In this document: positions 22,380-34,117 of the stretch, in pieces | Position numbering within the stretch: the stretch's first letter is position 1 | Layout: each line of letters opens with the position of its first letter | Assembly (NCBI RefSeq): GCF_014805685.1 | Contig: NC_060890.1 | Coordinates: forward strand, 17,957,000 to 18,020,999 | Reading direction: 5' to 3' | Source: Silurus meridionalis | Taxonomy: Eukaryota > Chordata > Actinopteri > Siluriformes > Siluridae | DNA length: 64,000 bases | The notes under the pieces: model-generated | What the model was told of the DNA's origin: nothing | What the model saw: only the letters and a program-made list of their open reading frames with translations | Database searches by the model: none | Program-made: the position numbers and the translations under genes

Positions 22380-23428
22380 TGATTTGCAGGATCAGGTGTT
22401 GAGTTGGAACTAAACTCTGCAGTGCAGTAGACAATCTTTCTTATTTAAATAAAATTTCATGTAAAGATCTTTACAGATACAAGAAAAAGCAAACCTTCAA
22501 TTTGAACTATATCCATATATTTTTCAACTCCAATTATTATTGTTGTATGATTATAATTGTATTCATTATTATTTTGGTTAACAACGTTTCCACCTATGTA
22601 ATACACCAGCAATGTAAGATGAGTGTTTCGTAGTGTTTTGCTTCCCTCTTGTGGCAATGAGTGTGCGATTCATTTAATAATCTTTTGTGATAATCCTTTT
22701 CATTTTCTAAACCCCCCCTATATCCGTTTCCATACCCTGCAGTTTGTCCAGTGATATAAAATTACAATGTAAGATACAGCAAAATTACAGTCAATTGGTG
22801 ACTTTGTGTATTTTATCATAAATTTGCAGTTAAAGATGGAACCATGTCCTAGGGTGAAACAGAGATTTCTCTGTGTTATTAAAATCATTCATTTTAATTA
22901 AGTGTTCAAACAGAGCCAACTGAGGAAAAACCACTTAACATGTACTGGACAATGCAGTGCTAGAATTACTGTTAATGTTTGAGAGTGAAGGGTAACAATA
23001 TTTAAACTAAGGCCAACAGGCCAAATCCACATTATGAGAAAAATCCAAATAGCTCATTATGAAATTTCCTATCATTTTAATAAAAAATATAAATCTATTT
23101 TATTTCAGCCTTGTCAAAAATCTTAATAGGCACTAAAGGGAAATAAAAGATGCAAATATAGTTTTTATAAAAAATTATATATGCAGTTACACATGGGTAC
23201 AAAATAATTGAAAATAGATTGAAATGTTGTTGTTGCTGTTGTTGTTGTTGTTGTTGCTGGTGTTGTTGTTGTTGTGTTAGGGTATATTATTTAGAGATGG
23301 TGACCAGAGAAAATTACATTATTTATAGGTTACTTGTTTTTGAGAATTAAATTACACCAGTCGAATTCAAGGCACTAAATAACTTCACAGTGGTGATTTA
23401 AAACATAATCACTCTGTGTTTAATGATT

Positions 23429-23504
<76 letters not shown>

Positions 23505-26500
23505 GATAGATAGATGATAGATAGATAGAGACGCAAGTATGAATTTACTCTATCCACATATTTCTAAGTCAATGGTTGTTCTTCACCACTTTACTCGCCA
23601 GGTGGTGCTATTGTCTAACAGTGCAGGGTTTGACAAATTAGGAAAACTACAAGGTTTTCTGCCTCATTTTTAAACGAATCATGTATTAGAATATAAATGG
23701 TTTGAGTATGAAAGCTTTAGCTTTAGGCAGTGGATATGGATTAAGAGGTCAAATATCATTGTAAAATCCTTTTGCCAGGTCTGGATTATGCCACTGAGGA
23801 CATTGTACTGCTGCTGAATCAGAGATTTCTTTGGGAGAGACTTTGCTAAACCGTTAAAGACCTGAGGGGTATAAATGAGAGATGTGGAATGAGTATAAGA
23901 ACTGATCAATAATGCATGTGTTGCTGAAACATGGCCTTTCCTCTTCTCCGGGATGTAATTGGTCGCCTGAGGCTTAGGAGTCCAGTGTCAGCCTGAAACT
24001 CATCTCATCTCACATTCAAAAGCCTCTCCTGCTGTACACATCTCAGCACTCCATTCCTATTCATTCCTCTCTGTTTGCACTCTTCACTCGCTCAGCACTA
24101 TTCTCCATCCTCCATGCACCCGGCTGTAATTGAGTTCTCTTTGTTTCCCTCTTCCTCAATGCAGGTTTGTGTCATCTTTTTTTCTGACACTTGATGAGGA
24201 CAAAGAGAAGGTGAGTGACAGATCAGGTAAGAGGCAGGGCACGAGTACTTATGAGGCCACAGTGAGTGCCACTTAGCCTTTAAACAACAGATGGATGTGC
24301 AGAGTGTGTTTATTACACATCTCCACGAACAGCCGTCAAGTGTAGACTCAAGGCTTTGTTTCTTGTTCTCATGGATATTAATGAGTTTGAGAGAAGTGTG
24401 ATGGGAAAAAAAACAGACAGAGAATAAGAATGAGAATGATGAATTGTACCGCATACGATACTTTTCATCAAATATCTGTTCAGTATGGATTGGGCCAGGA
24501 CTCTCAGATGTGCCCGATCAGAATGGTTTATTTAAGGAGAGAAACTACCACATATAGTGTTTCAAATCAATTCCCACACCCGACATAAAGGAGTCGAGAC
24601 AAACAGCTTTTTCTATCAGGGATCTGTCTCTGCATGGTAAGGCAAGCCTCTGTTGGTTATAGCGTGTCTCACAGTTTGACAATAGAAGTGTTTCCCTATG
24701 CATTTAACACGTTTCTCTCCTTATTTTACAGTAGAAATTATGCCTCTGCCCCTATTAAATAAAATATTTTAAGAAACAATATGTTTTTAGACATTCTTTC
24801 ATTATCACAATTAATAGAAAAGTGTGGAAATAGAACATGCTAAGAAATGATTAGTATTAAAGAAGAATCAGCTCAAAAGTGTAAATCTCCCTTAAAGAAA
24901 ATCAATGTAGATATCTCCCAGAGCTTCAGACACCCGTCTGTTAGGGAGCGTACCATCAGTGGTCGAAGTTTATTAAAACTGATTAGAAACTTTGATTACT
25001 TACTACTACTTGTTCAGAAACTTTGATTAATTGGGGAACCACATGCCTCATTTCAATGTAGAGGGTGGAGTCATTTAACTTTTGGCAATTTTACAGATCT
25101 ACCAACATCATCATTTGTGGCCTTGTTTAAGGATTTTAGATGATATTAGGATAAAACATATGGACTTAAAAAACAAAAAATAGCTTTGTTTCTGCTACTC
25201 AATTTAAAAACAAAATAAATATCAAGTCTACCTGGGAGTCAAATAACCTATGTCGCACTTTCACTAACATGTTGGAGATGGTTTTAAGTGAACTACTTAT
25301 TTATTCCACAGTTCACGAGGGCTTTCTAGAATACCAAGCCCTAGGATTTAAACTGTACTGTGAATGAAAAACGCACAACAAATGCAGCAATTCTCTGGTT
25401 TAAAATTACTGACCTATACAATATGAATCAATGTAATTTTCCCCAATGGACTGAATTCAATTAACCTCAACCATATTGATCTATTATACATGGATGTTCA
25501 AGTCCATTATATAAGCAATCTATAATGACTTTAGTTGAGTGCTTTGTCCAACATTTACACAAGTGATGTAATACAGTAATACATCTGTCATTTACAATGC
25601 TGTATGGCCGTATGGTTGTTTAAAATACGAATGGAACAACTGTTAGTACCTTTGGGAAGTGCACAACTATGACTTATTTGTTGTTTTGGCTTTATATTGA
25701 GCATGATTTTATGTTTTGGCACTGAATATACAGGGGTGGGTGCAGGGTAAAAAAGTTGTACAATATTTCTTAATTTTAGGAATTATGTTTTCCAGAGGAA
25801 AAAAAACACATCCATACATCATTGTGTATCATGAGAATCGATGTGAAAGTCTGTCTGAAGCTGTCCTGACTAAAAAAACAAAAGGCCATTATTTTAATAT
25901 TAGAGCTGCACCCAGCACTATGCTCTGTAGGCTTTATGAGGGAGGGACCATGAATTTTTTATCTCGGCGTGAAATATGGAGTCATGTTTTATTGAGAGCT
26001 TTAAGTTTAGCCCCAGAACATTGTTCACACACACACAGAGGAGAAATAGAGCTTACATCTGCTCATCACACATAGGGCAATGGGTGAGCAGGGCTCAGTC
26101 ACAGTGAAATATGAAAGGAATGTTTGAAAACTTTTTAAAGAAATATGTTAAAAAAATTATTTTTTTTTCAACCTTATCAGCAGTAATAGATCATTAAAAC
26201 CTATCCTTTGAATTTCCTAAATGTCAGTGTCACTGTTGTACTAAAAAAGGACCATTACCCAATATATCAGCACTATTAGTAATCCATATTCATTGATGGA
26301 CAAATTATAGAGAGCAACAGCCAGGGTACAATTAGTCATTATATACCAACAATGTGACTTACAGTGGGTGTGCATGCCAAAATGGTCAATAAATGTAAGC
26401 ATTTACCAAGTATAACTAACAAATAGGAAGTTTTTATGCTGTGGTAAACGTTAAACTTCATTGTTCAATGTTAGGAATATAAACAACATTAGCTTTTTAA

Positions 26501-26600
26501 TTCTATACTGCTGTACATTCATTGTTTTTGTACATAGTACAGCATTGTTAACCTCATGTCCTTGTATGTATTACAGTGCCCAAACCAACTGGCTGCCTAA
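22380..26600. other. No gene recognised; microsatellites only
   Basis: Holds a (TTG)n tract (23227-23276) and a (GATA)n array (23431-23529). The open frames here, including one of 119 codons at 25716-26075 (+), have no motif, codon or splice evidence for coding. Confidence 0.6.
23431..23529. repeat. (GATA)n tetranucleotide array
   Basis: About 99 bp of GATA/TAGA repeats with three register slips (gatgataga). Confidence 0.95.
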
Positions 26601-26603
26601 TTG

Positions 26604-26996
26604 CTAGCCTTTCTGGTCTTTAAACGGTGTGGATTTGATTGGGGAATTGGCCAGATCTGCAGGCTCAAGGGCCATTAGGAGCTGTTCAATGTCCAAAGTA
26701 AAGCTGCATGGATATACGTCTATTATACGCCCATCATCAACATCTGCAGGTTCTATTACAAGCAAGAGGAAATAGCTCTTGTTCTGCATCATAATTATGT
26801 AAAAGCTCCTACCATTTGGCTGTGTATGAGGAACTCCAACACAGTGATTTGTGGGTTTGATGTTAAGATTAAAATGTATAATGGGATTCTGTAGGTTGAG
26901 GCAGCTGCTCGACGGTACTTTATCATACAGTGTGCCACTCTGCATCGAAGGATTGATCACCAATGTGTGGCACAGCCTTCCAGCTTTCTTTACACT
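26604..26996 (-). other. Unidentified 130-codon open frame
   Basis: The minus strand is open from just after a TAA (26997-26999) to a TAG at 26604. It has no ATG at the edge; the first internal ATG gives MQSGTLYDKV. The product has varied composition, with segments such as PTNHCVGVPHTQPNGR, QNKSYFLLLVIEPADVDD and FTLDIEQLLMALEPADLA. Such a frame is unexpected by chance in AT-rich DNA. It could be an exon, a processed pseudogene or part of a mobile element. I do not recognise the family and see no convincing splice sites. Confidence 0.3.
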
Positions 26997-27061
26997 TTAG
27001 GTCCTTGTTGTGATTTATAGGTTGCCCTCACTCCCTCACACCAATTTTTTTGTATAATGTA

Positions 27062-27088
27062 TGTCTCTCTCTCTTTCTCTCTCTCTCT

Positions 27089-27150
<62 letters not shown>
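27062..27150. repeat. (CT)n microsatellite
   Basis: About 89 bp of CT repeats with a few TT or TA interruptions. Confidence 0.95.
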
Positions 27151-27153
<3 letters not shown>

Positions 27154-27672
27154 TCTTTCTTTCTAATTCTCTCTCTTGGCAGAAAGGCCCACTGGTGAAG
27201 TACAAGGTGATTAGTGATTGCTTTAGAAGTACAACTCTGGCAGGCATACTTATTAGCCAGTGGTCTTGAGGCTGAACAGCATCTCTCCAGACTCAACTAA
27301 AGTGCAAATCAGATAGACTGAACACAGCACACAATGTTGTTCTTGTTTTTTACTACTATAATTCAAAATGACAGATTGATGTAAGGTGTGTAATAATTTA
27401 CCCTATTATATGCACATGTGAATTATATATAGTCAGATGCAGCGTAAGTGAATTGTATGTACAGATATTACAACAAACCAAATCTTTTTTCTTTTCCAAA
27501 GGATGATCTAGTACTGAAGGTACTGAATATATCATCAGTTAATATATTTGTTGATACCAAAGATCGGTTGATTAATTCTTCTGAACATCAGCTCCCACAA
27601 TTACTTCAGTGAGTTCTTGTGCTTGCTATCTTTTCTATAGTAAAAGCTCATTCACATAGGCTTGATAGGCAA

Positions 27673-27868
27673 ATATATTTACATTTATGGCATTTGGCGG
27701 ACACCTTTGTCCAGAGTGACTTACAGTTAACTCATTTGTATTTAACTGAGCAGTTAATGGGTTAAGGGCCTTGCTCAGAGGCCCAGAAGTGGCAGCTTGG
27801 TGATGGTTGGATTTGAACTCACAACCTTCTGAGCCAAATTCCAGCAGCTTACCCACTGAGCTACCACA
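27673..27868 (-). mobile_element. tRNA-derived SINE, reverse copy
   Basis: Starts with the tail (tacatttatggcatttggcg gacacc) and runs back to the head (gtagctcagtgggtaagctg). The body contains gttaagggccttgctcagag. Confidence 0.75.
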
Positions 27869-28356
27869 TAAAAGTATAATAGAGATGTTTAAACATTTAT
27901 AGGTAGTGCCTGCAGTATCAGTGCTTTGTAAAAGTCAGTGAGTTTTCTACTGTGAGGAGCTCTTCCAGGACAGAACTCATGTGCCTTTCAGTTTTTTAGT
28001 AACACGAATAACTGCATTTTCTTTGTCTTAACTTCAAGACAGAAAAACAGAAAGAGCTGGTAATGGAACAAATGTTTACAGCATTTGTAAAAGTGATGAT
28101 AGGAACTTAACTGGTTAAATTAAATTAAATTAAGATATTCATTAATAATCAGGATTTTTTTTCAATATAAACATGCCCTATTGTATTTTATTCCTGATAC
28201 AGTCAAGTCCTAAGAGGTCATTTGGTCTTTACTAATTGGGACAGTTAATATCTTAGGACACATTTTATTCTTTTAAAAGTCTTAAGGCTTTTTTGCTCTC
28301 TGGCAATTTATTTTGAGATTTTTTAATACTATTCTACAGTTTGTTCAAATAAGCTA

Positions 28357-28640
28357 CATTATATGACCAAATGTATGTAGACAACCTGCCATCACATCCC
28401 TATGTTCTTGTTGAAAATCCTTTTTCATATTTAGCACCCCCTTCGCTGTTATAATAACGTCCACTTGTTATGAAGCTGAGAGAATTTGCCCATTTTGCAT
28501 GGAATTTATTTTACTCTAATTTTTTATAAATCATGTCTGCATGGACTTCGCTGTGTTCACAAGGAAATTGTCATGCTGGAAATTGTTTAAACTGTATGTA
28601 TTTCCAGTGAAAGGAAATTTTAAGTTGTCAGTCTACATGA
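28357..28640 (-). mobile_element. Degraded fish DNA-transposon repeat, copy 2
   Basis: Begins cattatatgaccaaatgtat gtagacaacc, the terminal-repeat type of the family at 56985-57431. It continues through ttgctgttataataacgtcc and ccagtgaaaggaaatttt. The right end is lost. Confidence 0.6.
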
Positions 28641-28899
28641 TGGGTCTTTGCAGAACTTATTGTGGTACATATTATACTAGTTGGGTTTTCCTGAGTACAG
28701 GTCACACAGGATACATAAGTAGTGAAACTAATCAATGCTGCAATCACACTTTGCTTTGCTCTCCCCAGGATTTTGGTGGCATAATAGCTTATTCTAATGA
28801 CCACCTTAATTCTTTTGGACAGGTTACCCTCAGAGACACGAGAGTGCATAATGTTATTATAGTTTGCAATAAATGTCAAGAGAAGAAATTAGATGAGCA

Positions 28900-29180
28900 T
28901 TAACTAAAAGTGTCAAAGGTATTTTGATATTTTGAGAAAAAAGAATATGTGCTCTTGTTGACCTCACTGTATGGAAAAAAAGATGAGGATTTGAAGAAAC
29001 TATTCTGTGGTGGAAGATGAAGGGCTGCAATGAGAACACAAATACTTTGAAAAGTGTAATCAGTTAAGCTGTAGACAGTTTCCTTATTTACATGCTGGAA
29101 AAATAAAGAGAATGTGAGAATGTGGATACAGGCAGCAGCTGGAGTGGGGAAGTGTGATCTCTTGAAGGGGCTTGGGTACA
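28900..29180. other. No gene recognised
   Basis: AT-rich sequence up to the TA target of the Tc1-like element. Nothing identifiable. Confidence 0.5.
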
Positions 29181-29182
29181 TA

Positions 29183-30476
29183 CAGTGAGGAAAATAAGTA
29201 TTTGAACACCCTGCTATTTTGCAAGTTCTCCCACTTAGAAATCATGGAGGGGTCTGAAATTGTCATCGTAGGTGCATGTCCACTGTGAGAGACATAATCT
29301 AAAAAAAAAATCCAGAAATCACAATGTATGATTTTTTTACTATTTATTTGTATGATACAGCTGCAAATAAGTATTTGAACACCTGAGAAAGTCAATGTTA
29401 ATATTTGGTACAGTAGCCTTTGTTTGCAATTACAGAGGTCAAACGTGTCCTGTAGTTTTTCAACAGGTTTGCACACACTGCAGGAGGGATTTTGGCCCAC
29501 TTCTCCACACAGATCTTCTCTAGATCAGTCAGGTTTCTGGCCTGTCGCTGAGAAACACGGAGTTTGAGCTCCCTCCAAAGATTCTCTATTGGGTTTAGGT
29601 CTGGAGACTGGCTAGGCCATGCCAGAACCTTGATATGCTTCTTACAAAGCCACTCCTTGGTTATCCTGGCTGTGTGCTTCGGGTCATTGTCATGTTGGAA
29701 GACCCAGCCTCGACCCATCTTCAATGCTCTAACTGAGGGAAGGAGGTTGTTCCACAAAATCTCGCAATACATGGCCCCGGTCATCCTCTCCTTAATACAC
29801 TGCAGTCGCAGTGTCCCATGTGCAGAAAAACACCCCAAAGCATGATGCTACCACCCCCATGCTTCACAGTAGGGATGGTGTTCTTGGGATTGTACTCATC
29901 ATTCTTCTTTCTCCAAACACGTTTAGTGGAATTATGACCCAAAAGTTCTATTTTGGTCTCATCTGACCACATGACTTTCTCCCATGACTCCTCTGGATCA
30001 TCCAAATGGTCATTGGCAAACTTAAGACGTGCCTGGACATGTGCTGGTTTAAGCAGGGGAACCTTCCGTGCCATGCATGATTTCAAACAATGACGTCTTA
30101 GTGTATTACCAACAGTAACCTTGGAAACGGTGGTCCCAGCTCTTCTCAGGTCATTAACCAGCTCCTCCCGTGTAGTTCAGGTGCATCTAATTTAGGATAA
30201 TAAATGTAGTGGAGGTGGACATTTTAAAGGCAGACTAACAGGTCTTTGAGGGTCAGAATTCTAGCTGATAGACAGGTGTTCAAATACTTATTTGCAGCTG
30301 TATCATACAAATAAATAGTTTAAAAATCATATATTGTGATTTCTTGATTTCTTTCTTTAGATTATGTCTCTCACAGTGAACATGCACCTACGATGACAAT
30401 TTCAGACACCTCCATGATTTCTAATTTGGAGAACTTGCAAAATAGCAGGGTGTTCAAATACTTATTTTCCTCACTG
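29183..30476 (-). mobile_element. Tc1-like transposon with long IR/DR ends (1,294 bp)
   Basis: Flanked by TA on both sides (29181-29182, 30477-30478). Outer ends are perfect inverted repeats (cagtgaggaaaataagtatt ... reverse complement at 30457-30476), extending with few mismatches for about 120 bp to ...agagacataatct. A second inverted pair, agctgcaaataagtatttga, lies near 29360 and near 30290, so each arm carries two copies of the transposase-binding core, the known IR/DR layout. The transposase is broken, see next entry. Confidence 0.92.
29398..30190 (-). pseudogene. Tc1-like transposase, DDE domain, broken
   Basis: Two overlapping frames (29781-30086 and 29398-29838) together hold the DDE residues: D in MWSDETK, D in [11 protein letters not shown] in [12 protein letters not shown] frameshift separates the first Asp from the rest. 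Upstream only a remnant of the helix-turn-helix half survives (REELVNDLRRAGTTVSKVTV, about 30090-30180). The start and the first part of the DNA-binding domain are missing. Confidence 0.85.
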
Positions 30477-31275
30477 TATGCTGCTGTACATTGGTGAAAA
30501 AATCAGCACCTAGCTGAAGGCAATTATTACTCTTAGGATATAAATAGAGTATTAATATATGTTAAGAATGCAATACAACACATTTAAAATACCTTGGCAG
30601 ATATATACTGTATTTACTTGTGCAAGCTTCAAGGCTATTCTTGCCCTCCAGCAACAAGTGATTGAATCTTGCACCACCTCAACCACAACCATGTTGTTTG
30701 TTATTAAAGGTGCTGTCTAAAGTACTAATGGAGACATTTTAGCCATGTCCCTGCAGGAAGAAGGCTCCCTGATTTACTCAGGGTTTGTGTGTATTAAAAC
30801 ACGTACAACCTGAAAATGACGATCTACAGACGACAAAAATCACAATTTGTTCATTACAGACATGCTGTTCAGGGTGTTTCGACAAAAAGAATAAGTGGTT
30901 AATGCAAATAGTTTAATTGAACCCATGCTGTGTGATTTATCAGGTTCAGTGCAGGAGCACTGAAATGAATGTGTTAGTGTGAAAATTTAAGAGTTTTTAA
31001 AGAAGAAAAAAAACATATTATTAATTTAAATCTTTTTAAATGCACGTTTCTTGAAATTGTTCTATAATATTACCACAGTAAATCTAGTATCATTGGACAT
31101 TTTCACCACACAATTGTATCCTCAGTGATACCTACATTTATCGACTCTCTATGATTATCTCTTTTCTTAATTATCTAATTATGATCATCCACCTACAGTT
31201 CTGTAGTTTCTGTAGGCATCTTAGTGCTTTTAATCTGCTATACATTGTGTGGCAATGCAAACATTTATTACTTTT

Positions 31276-31499
31276 AGTAGCTTGGTGGTCTAGTGGTTAG
31301 GATGCGGCGCTCTCACTGCTGCGGCCTGGGTTCGATCCTCGGTCAGGAAACCAACCCCAGCCACTCTTAGTGCCGGTCCCAAGCCCGGATAAATGGGGAG
31401 GGTTGCGTAAGGAAGGTCATCCAGTGTAAAAACATGTGCCAAATCAAACATGTGGATGGTCCGCTGTGGCGACCCCTAACGGGAGAAGCCAAAAGAAAG
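31276..31499 (+). mobile_element. tRNA-Glu-derived SINE with LINE-derived body and tail, copy 2
   Basis: The head is cttggtggtctagtggttag gatgcggcgctctcactgct..., close to tRNA-Glu including a CTC anticodon region and ggttcgatcc B box. The body is ttagtgccggtcccaagccc ... aaatcaaacatgtgga. The tail is gtccgctgtggcgaccccta acgggagaagcc. Same modules as 9626-9855. No clear target duplication. Confidence 0.85.
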
Positions 31500-33030
31500 T
31501 ATATAGTATAGTACCTTTCAGTTAACTTTTCTATGGGTTTCTGTGAGATCTGATCAAGGTTGTTGACCATAATCCTAATGCAAAAATACATTTAAATATT
31601 GCGTCCTTCATTGCGTTGCGTGTGATTTAAACAGTTATTTCTTGGAAAGTACCTGAAACATTGAAACATTTTTATAAACTTTTTATAAACTTTTAAACTT
31701 TTTATACAAGTTCCAAGTACTTCCAGAACTTGAATGCAGTGTCTTGTATCCATAAATGCATTATAATAACAGTATTTGTTTATAACTTGGTGAAAAACAG
31801 GACAATTTCGACTGCACCATTTCAAAACAATGTCAAGACAGAGTATTTGAAAGCGGGGGAAGAATCATAATGAAAACAGAATGAATGTATTGCTGATTCA
31901 TTTCAATCTCTTTTCAACCCACTCACTGTCATCTCATTCTACAGTTTTGGAGCCAATATTGATTATGTTTACTCAGAGCAAAATTAATTCTGTCTAGAAA
32001 ACTCCAGTGAGCTGAGTTATACATATCAGGCACCTTAGGGAAATGTGAGTAATGACCTCTTCTTGCAGTTGTGTTGATTAACCGTAGACTTTCCACCCTT
32101 GATGTAATGACTTTGTTCCATCCCACTGTGCTACTGAAAGCGATAAGAAAGACTTACTTGGTGCCCAGGCAGTCCATAAATTGTTTAAGCTTAGGTATAA
32201 TCTCACTGAGTAGTGTTATTTTGAACCAGAGCATTTAGAGAAGTACCATAACATCATTCTGTTTCACAGAAAAAAAAACAAGAAAGTGTGGCAGACCAGA
32301 GTAGAGGTATATTAGTATCAAAGAGAGTACACCAAGATTGCATGGAATGAGCTGAAACAGCCTTCAAGGTGAGTAATATTTTTCAAACATATAGCTAAAA
32401 AAAATTTTCCCATCTGAGCTTTTATCATCTGTGTGGTAGATCAAAAATCCTTGAAATCACACCTTTGGAAAATCCCATCTGTACTGAGCTATCAAACAGG
32501 CACATGGACAGCTCTTTATAGCCATCATCAGAGCACCTACATCTCTGAGTTTAGTGGAGAGTGAGCAGCGTGGTGTAATTACAAATTTGATGTTCTATGT
32601 AATGTTAATAAAAAAAAAAGTCTCTCGTGTGTTCACTATGTGCAAGGAGAAGTGTTTGACAAGTTGTTTACATCCTGCTTGGAGAAAGACATTCAATGGA
32701 GATAGATGCAGCACAAAAGAATCAATAACATTCTGGAGAGTTGAGACTCTCCTTTCTTTAGTTAAAGAAAAAATCTCTCGTCGTTAGCCAGTAAAGCGCA
32801 TGTAAATGATTCACCTGTATGGAAATAGCTCATTATTTGATTGCAGTGTTATGTATGCTGTTCATGAACACATACAATGAAAGAAGGGGCACTAAATGTT
32901 GACAATTCATCTCTGACTTTGTATGATGATGTATGAGTTTTTGTTTCAAATTACTTGATGGAAAAATAAATATGTTTATATTAGAGATGCTTTCTTTCGT
33001 TCTGTCTCTGTACCAAACATTTACTTTAAA
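31500..33030. other. No gene recognised
   Basis: AT-rich intergenic DNA with short open frames (60-77 codons) lacking any motif. A local direct repeat 'ttttataaactttttataaa' lies near 31670-31700. Confidence 0.55.
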
Positions 33031-33033
33031 ATT

Positions 33034-33792
33034 CACTGATCGGTCATAACGCTAAAGCCATCTGTCTTATACTGTGCAGGTCCCTCTTGGGCCACAAAAA
33101 CACCTCTGACATTTTTTGCAGTCTGTCAGGGTCCATTATACTCCTGAAAAAAGGCCACTGCCATTAGGGAATACCACTGCCATTAAAGGGTGTGCTTGGT
33201 CTGCAACAATTTTTATATAGGTGGTACGTGTCAAACTAACATCTTCATAAATGCAAGGACTCAAGGTTTCCTAGCATAACATTGCCCAGAACCTGACAAT
33301 GCCTCAGAGATTATATGCACTCTGACTGGTTTGTGCCTAACCATTCCCATAAACACCAAGCAGCACTGACACCTTTCTATCATAGCCAGCATGAACTTTT
33401 ACAGCAAAAGTAGCTCTGCTGTGAAATCAAAAGAGACGGGCTAGCCTTTGCTACCCACACGCATCAGTGGGTCTTGGACAACCATAACTTCTCCCCGATT
33501 TACCAGTTCTACTTTTATTGGACCACATTTGACAGGTACTAACCTTTAAATACCTTATTAGACTGCATTTTTGGAACTGCAGTGATCCAGTTATCCAGCC
33601 ATCACAATTTTGCTATAGTCAAAGTTGCTCAGATCCTAATGCTTGTCTATTTTCCTGCTTCAATACATCAACTTTGAGAACTGTTCACTTGCTGTCTAAT
33701 ATATCTCACATCTTGATTAATTTTATTGTAACAAGATCATTAATGTTATTCCCTTCACAAGTCAGTGGTTTTAATGTTATGGCTGGTCGATC
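33034..33792 (-). mobile_element. Degraded Tc1-like transposon, internally deleted
   Basis: Left end cactgatcggtcataacgct is the approximate reverse complement of the right end gttatggctggtcgatct (33776-33792). The interior (ggtccctcttgggccacaaa, ggtggtacgtgtcaaactaa, ccatcacaattttgctatag) is antisense to a known fish transposase region. Only about half of the expected length remains. Confidence 0.65.
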
Positions 33793-34052
33793 TAATGATA
33801 AAAAAAGGCCACTTCACAACAGGGCAGCGCTTCTGTTTGGTAAAAAAAAAAAAAGGCCATGCACTCTGGATGTCCTTCTCTGTGGCTACAACCTGACAAT
33901 TTCCTGGAACTAAATTCCCATGAGTCTGCTGGACATCACCCACTTACTGACCCTTATTAAATAATATCCTGCTGGGGCAAAGGCAGACTTCAAGGCTTTT
34001 ATGTTAACCATGCAGGGCAACTGGAAATCTTGAAAATAACATTGTTTGAAAT

Positions 34053-34054
<2 letters not shown>

Positions 34055-34113
<59 letters not shown>
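34055..34113. repeat. (CA)n microsatellite
   Basis: About 59 bp of perfect CA repeats. Confidence 0.95.

Positions 34114-34117
<4 letters not shown>

Noticed and set aside
23431..23529. CRISPR-like array
   Set aside because: It is a pure tetranucleotide repeat without spacers, in a vertebrate genome.
31276..31350. A tRNA-Glu gene
   Set aside because: The head resembles tRNA-Glu with CTC, but it runs straight into the SINE body and tail, and the acceptor stem is imperfect. The same sequence heads other SINE copies.
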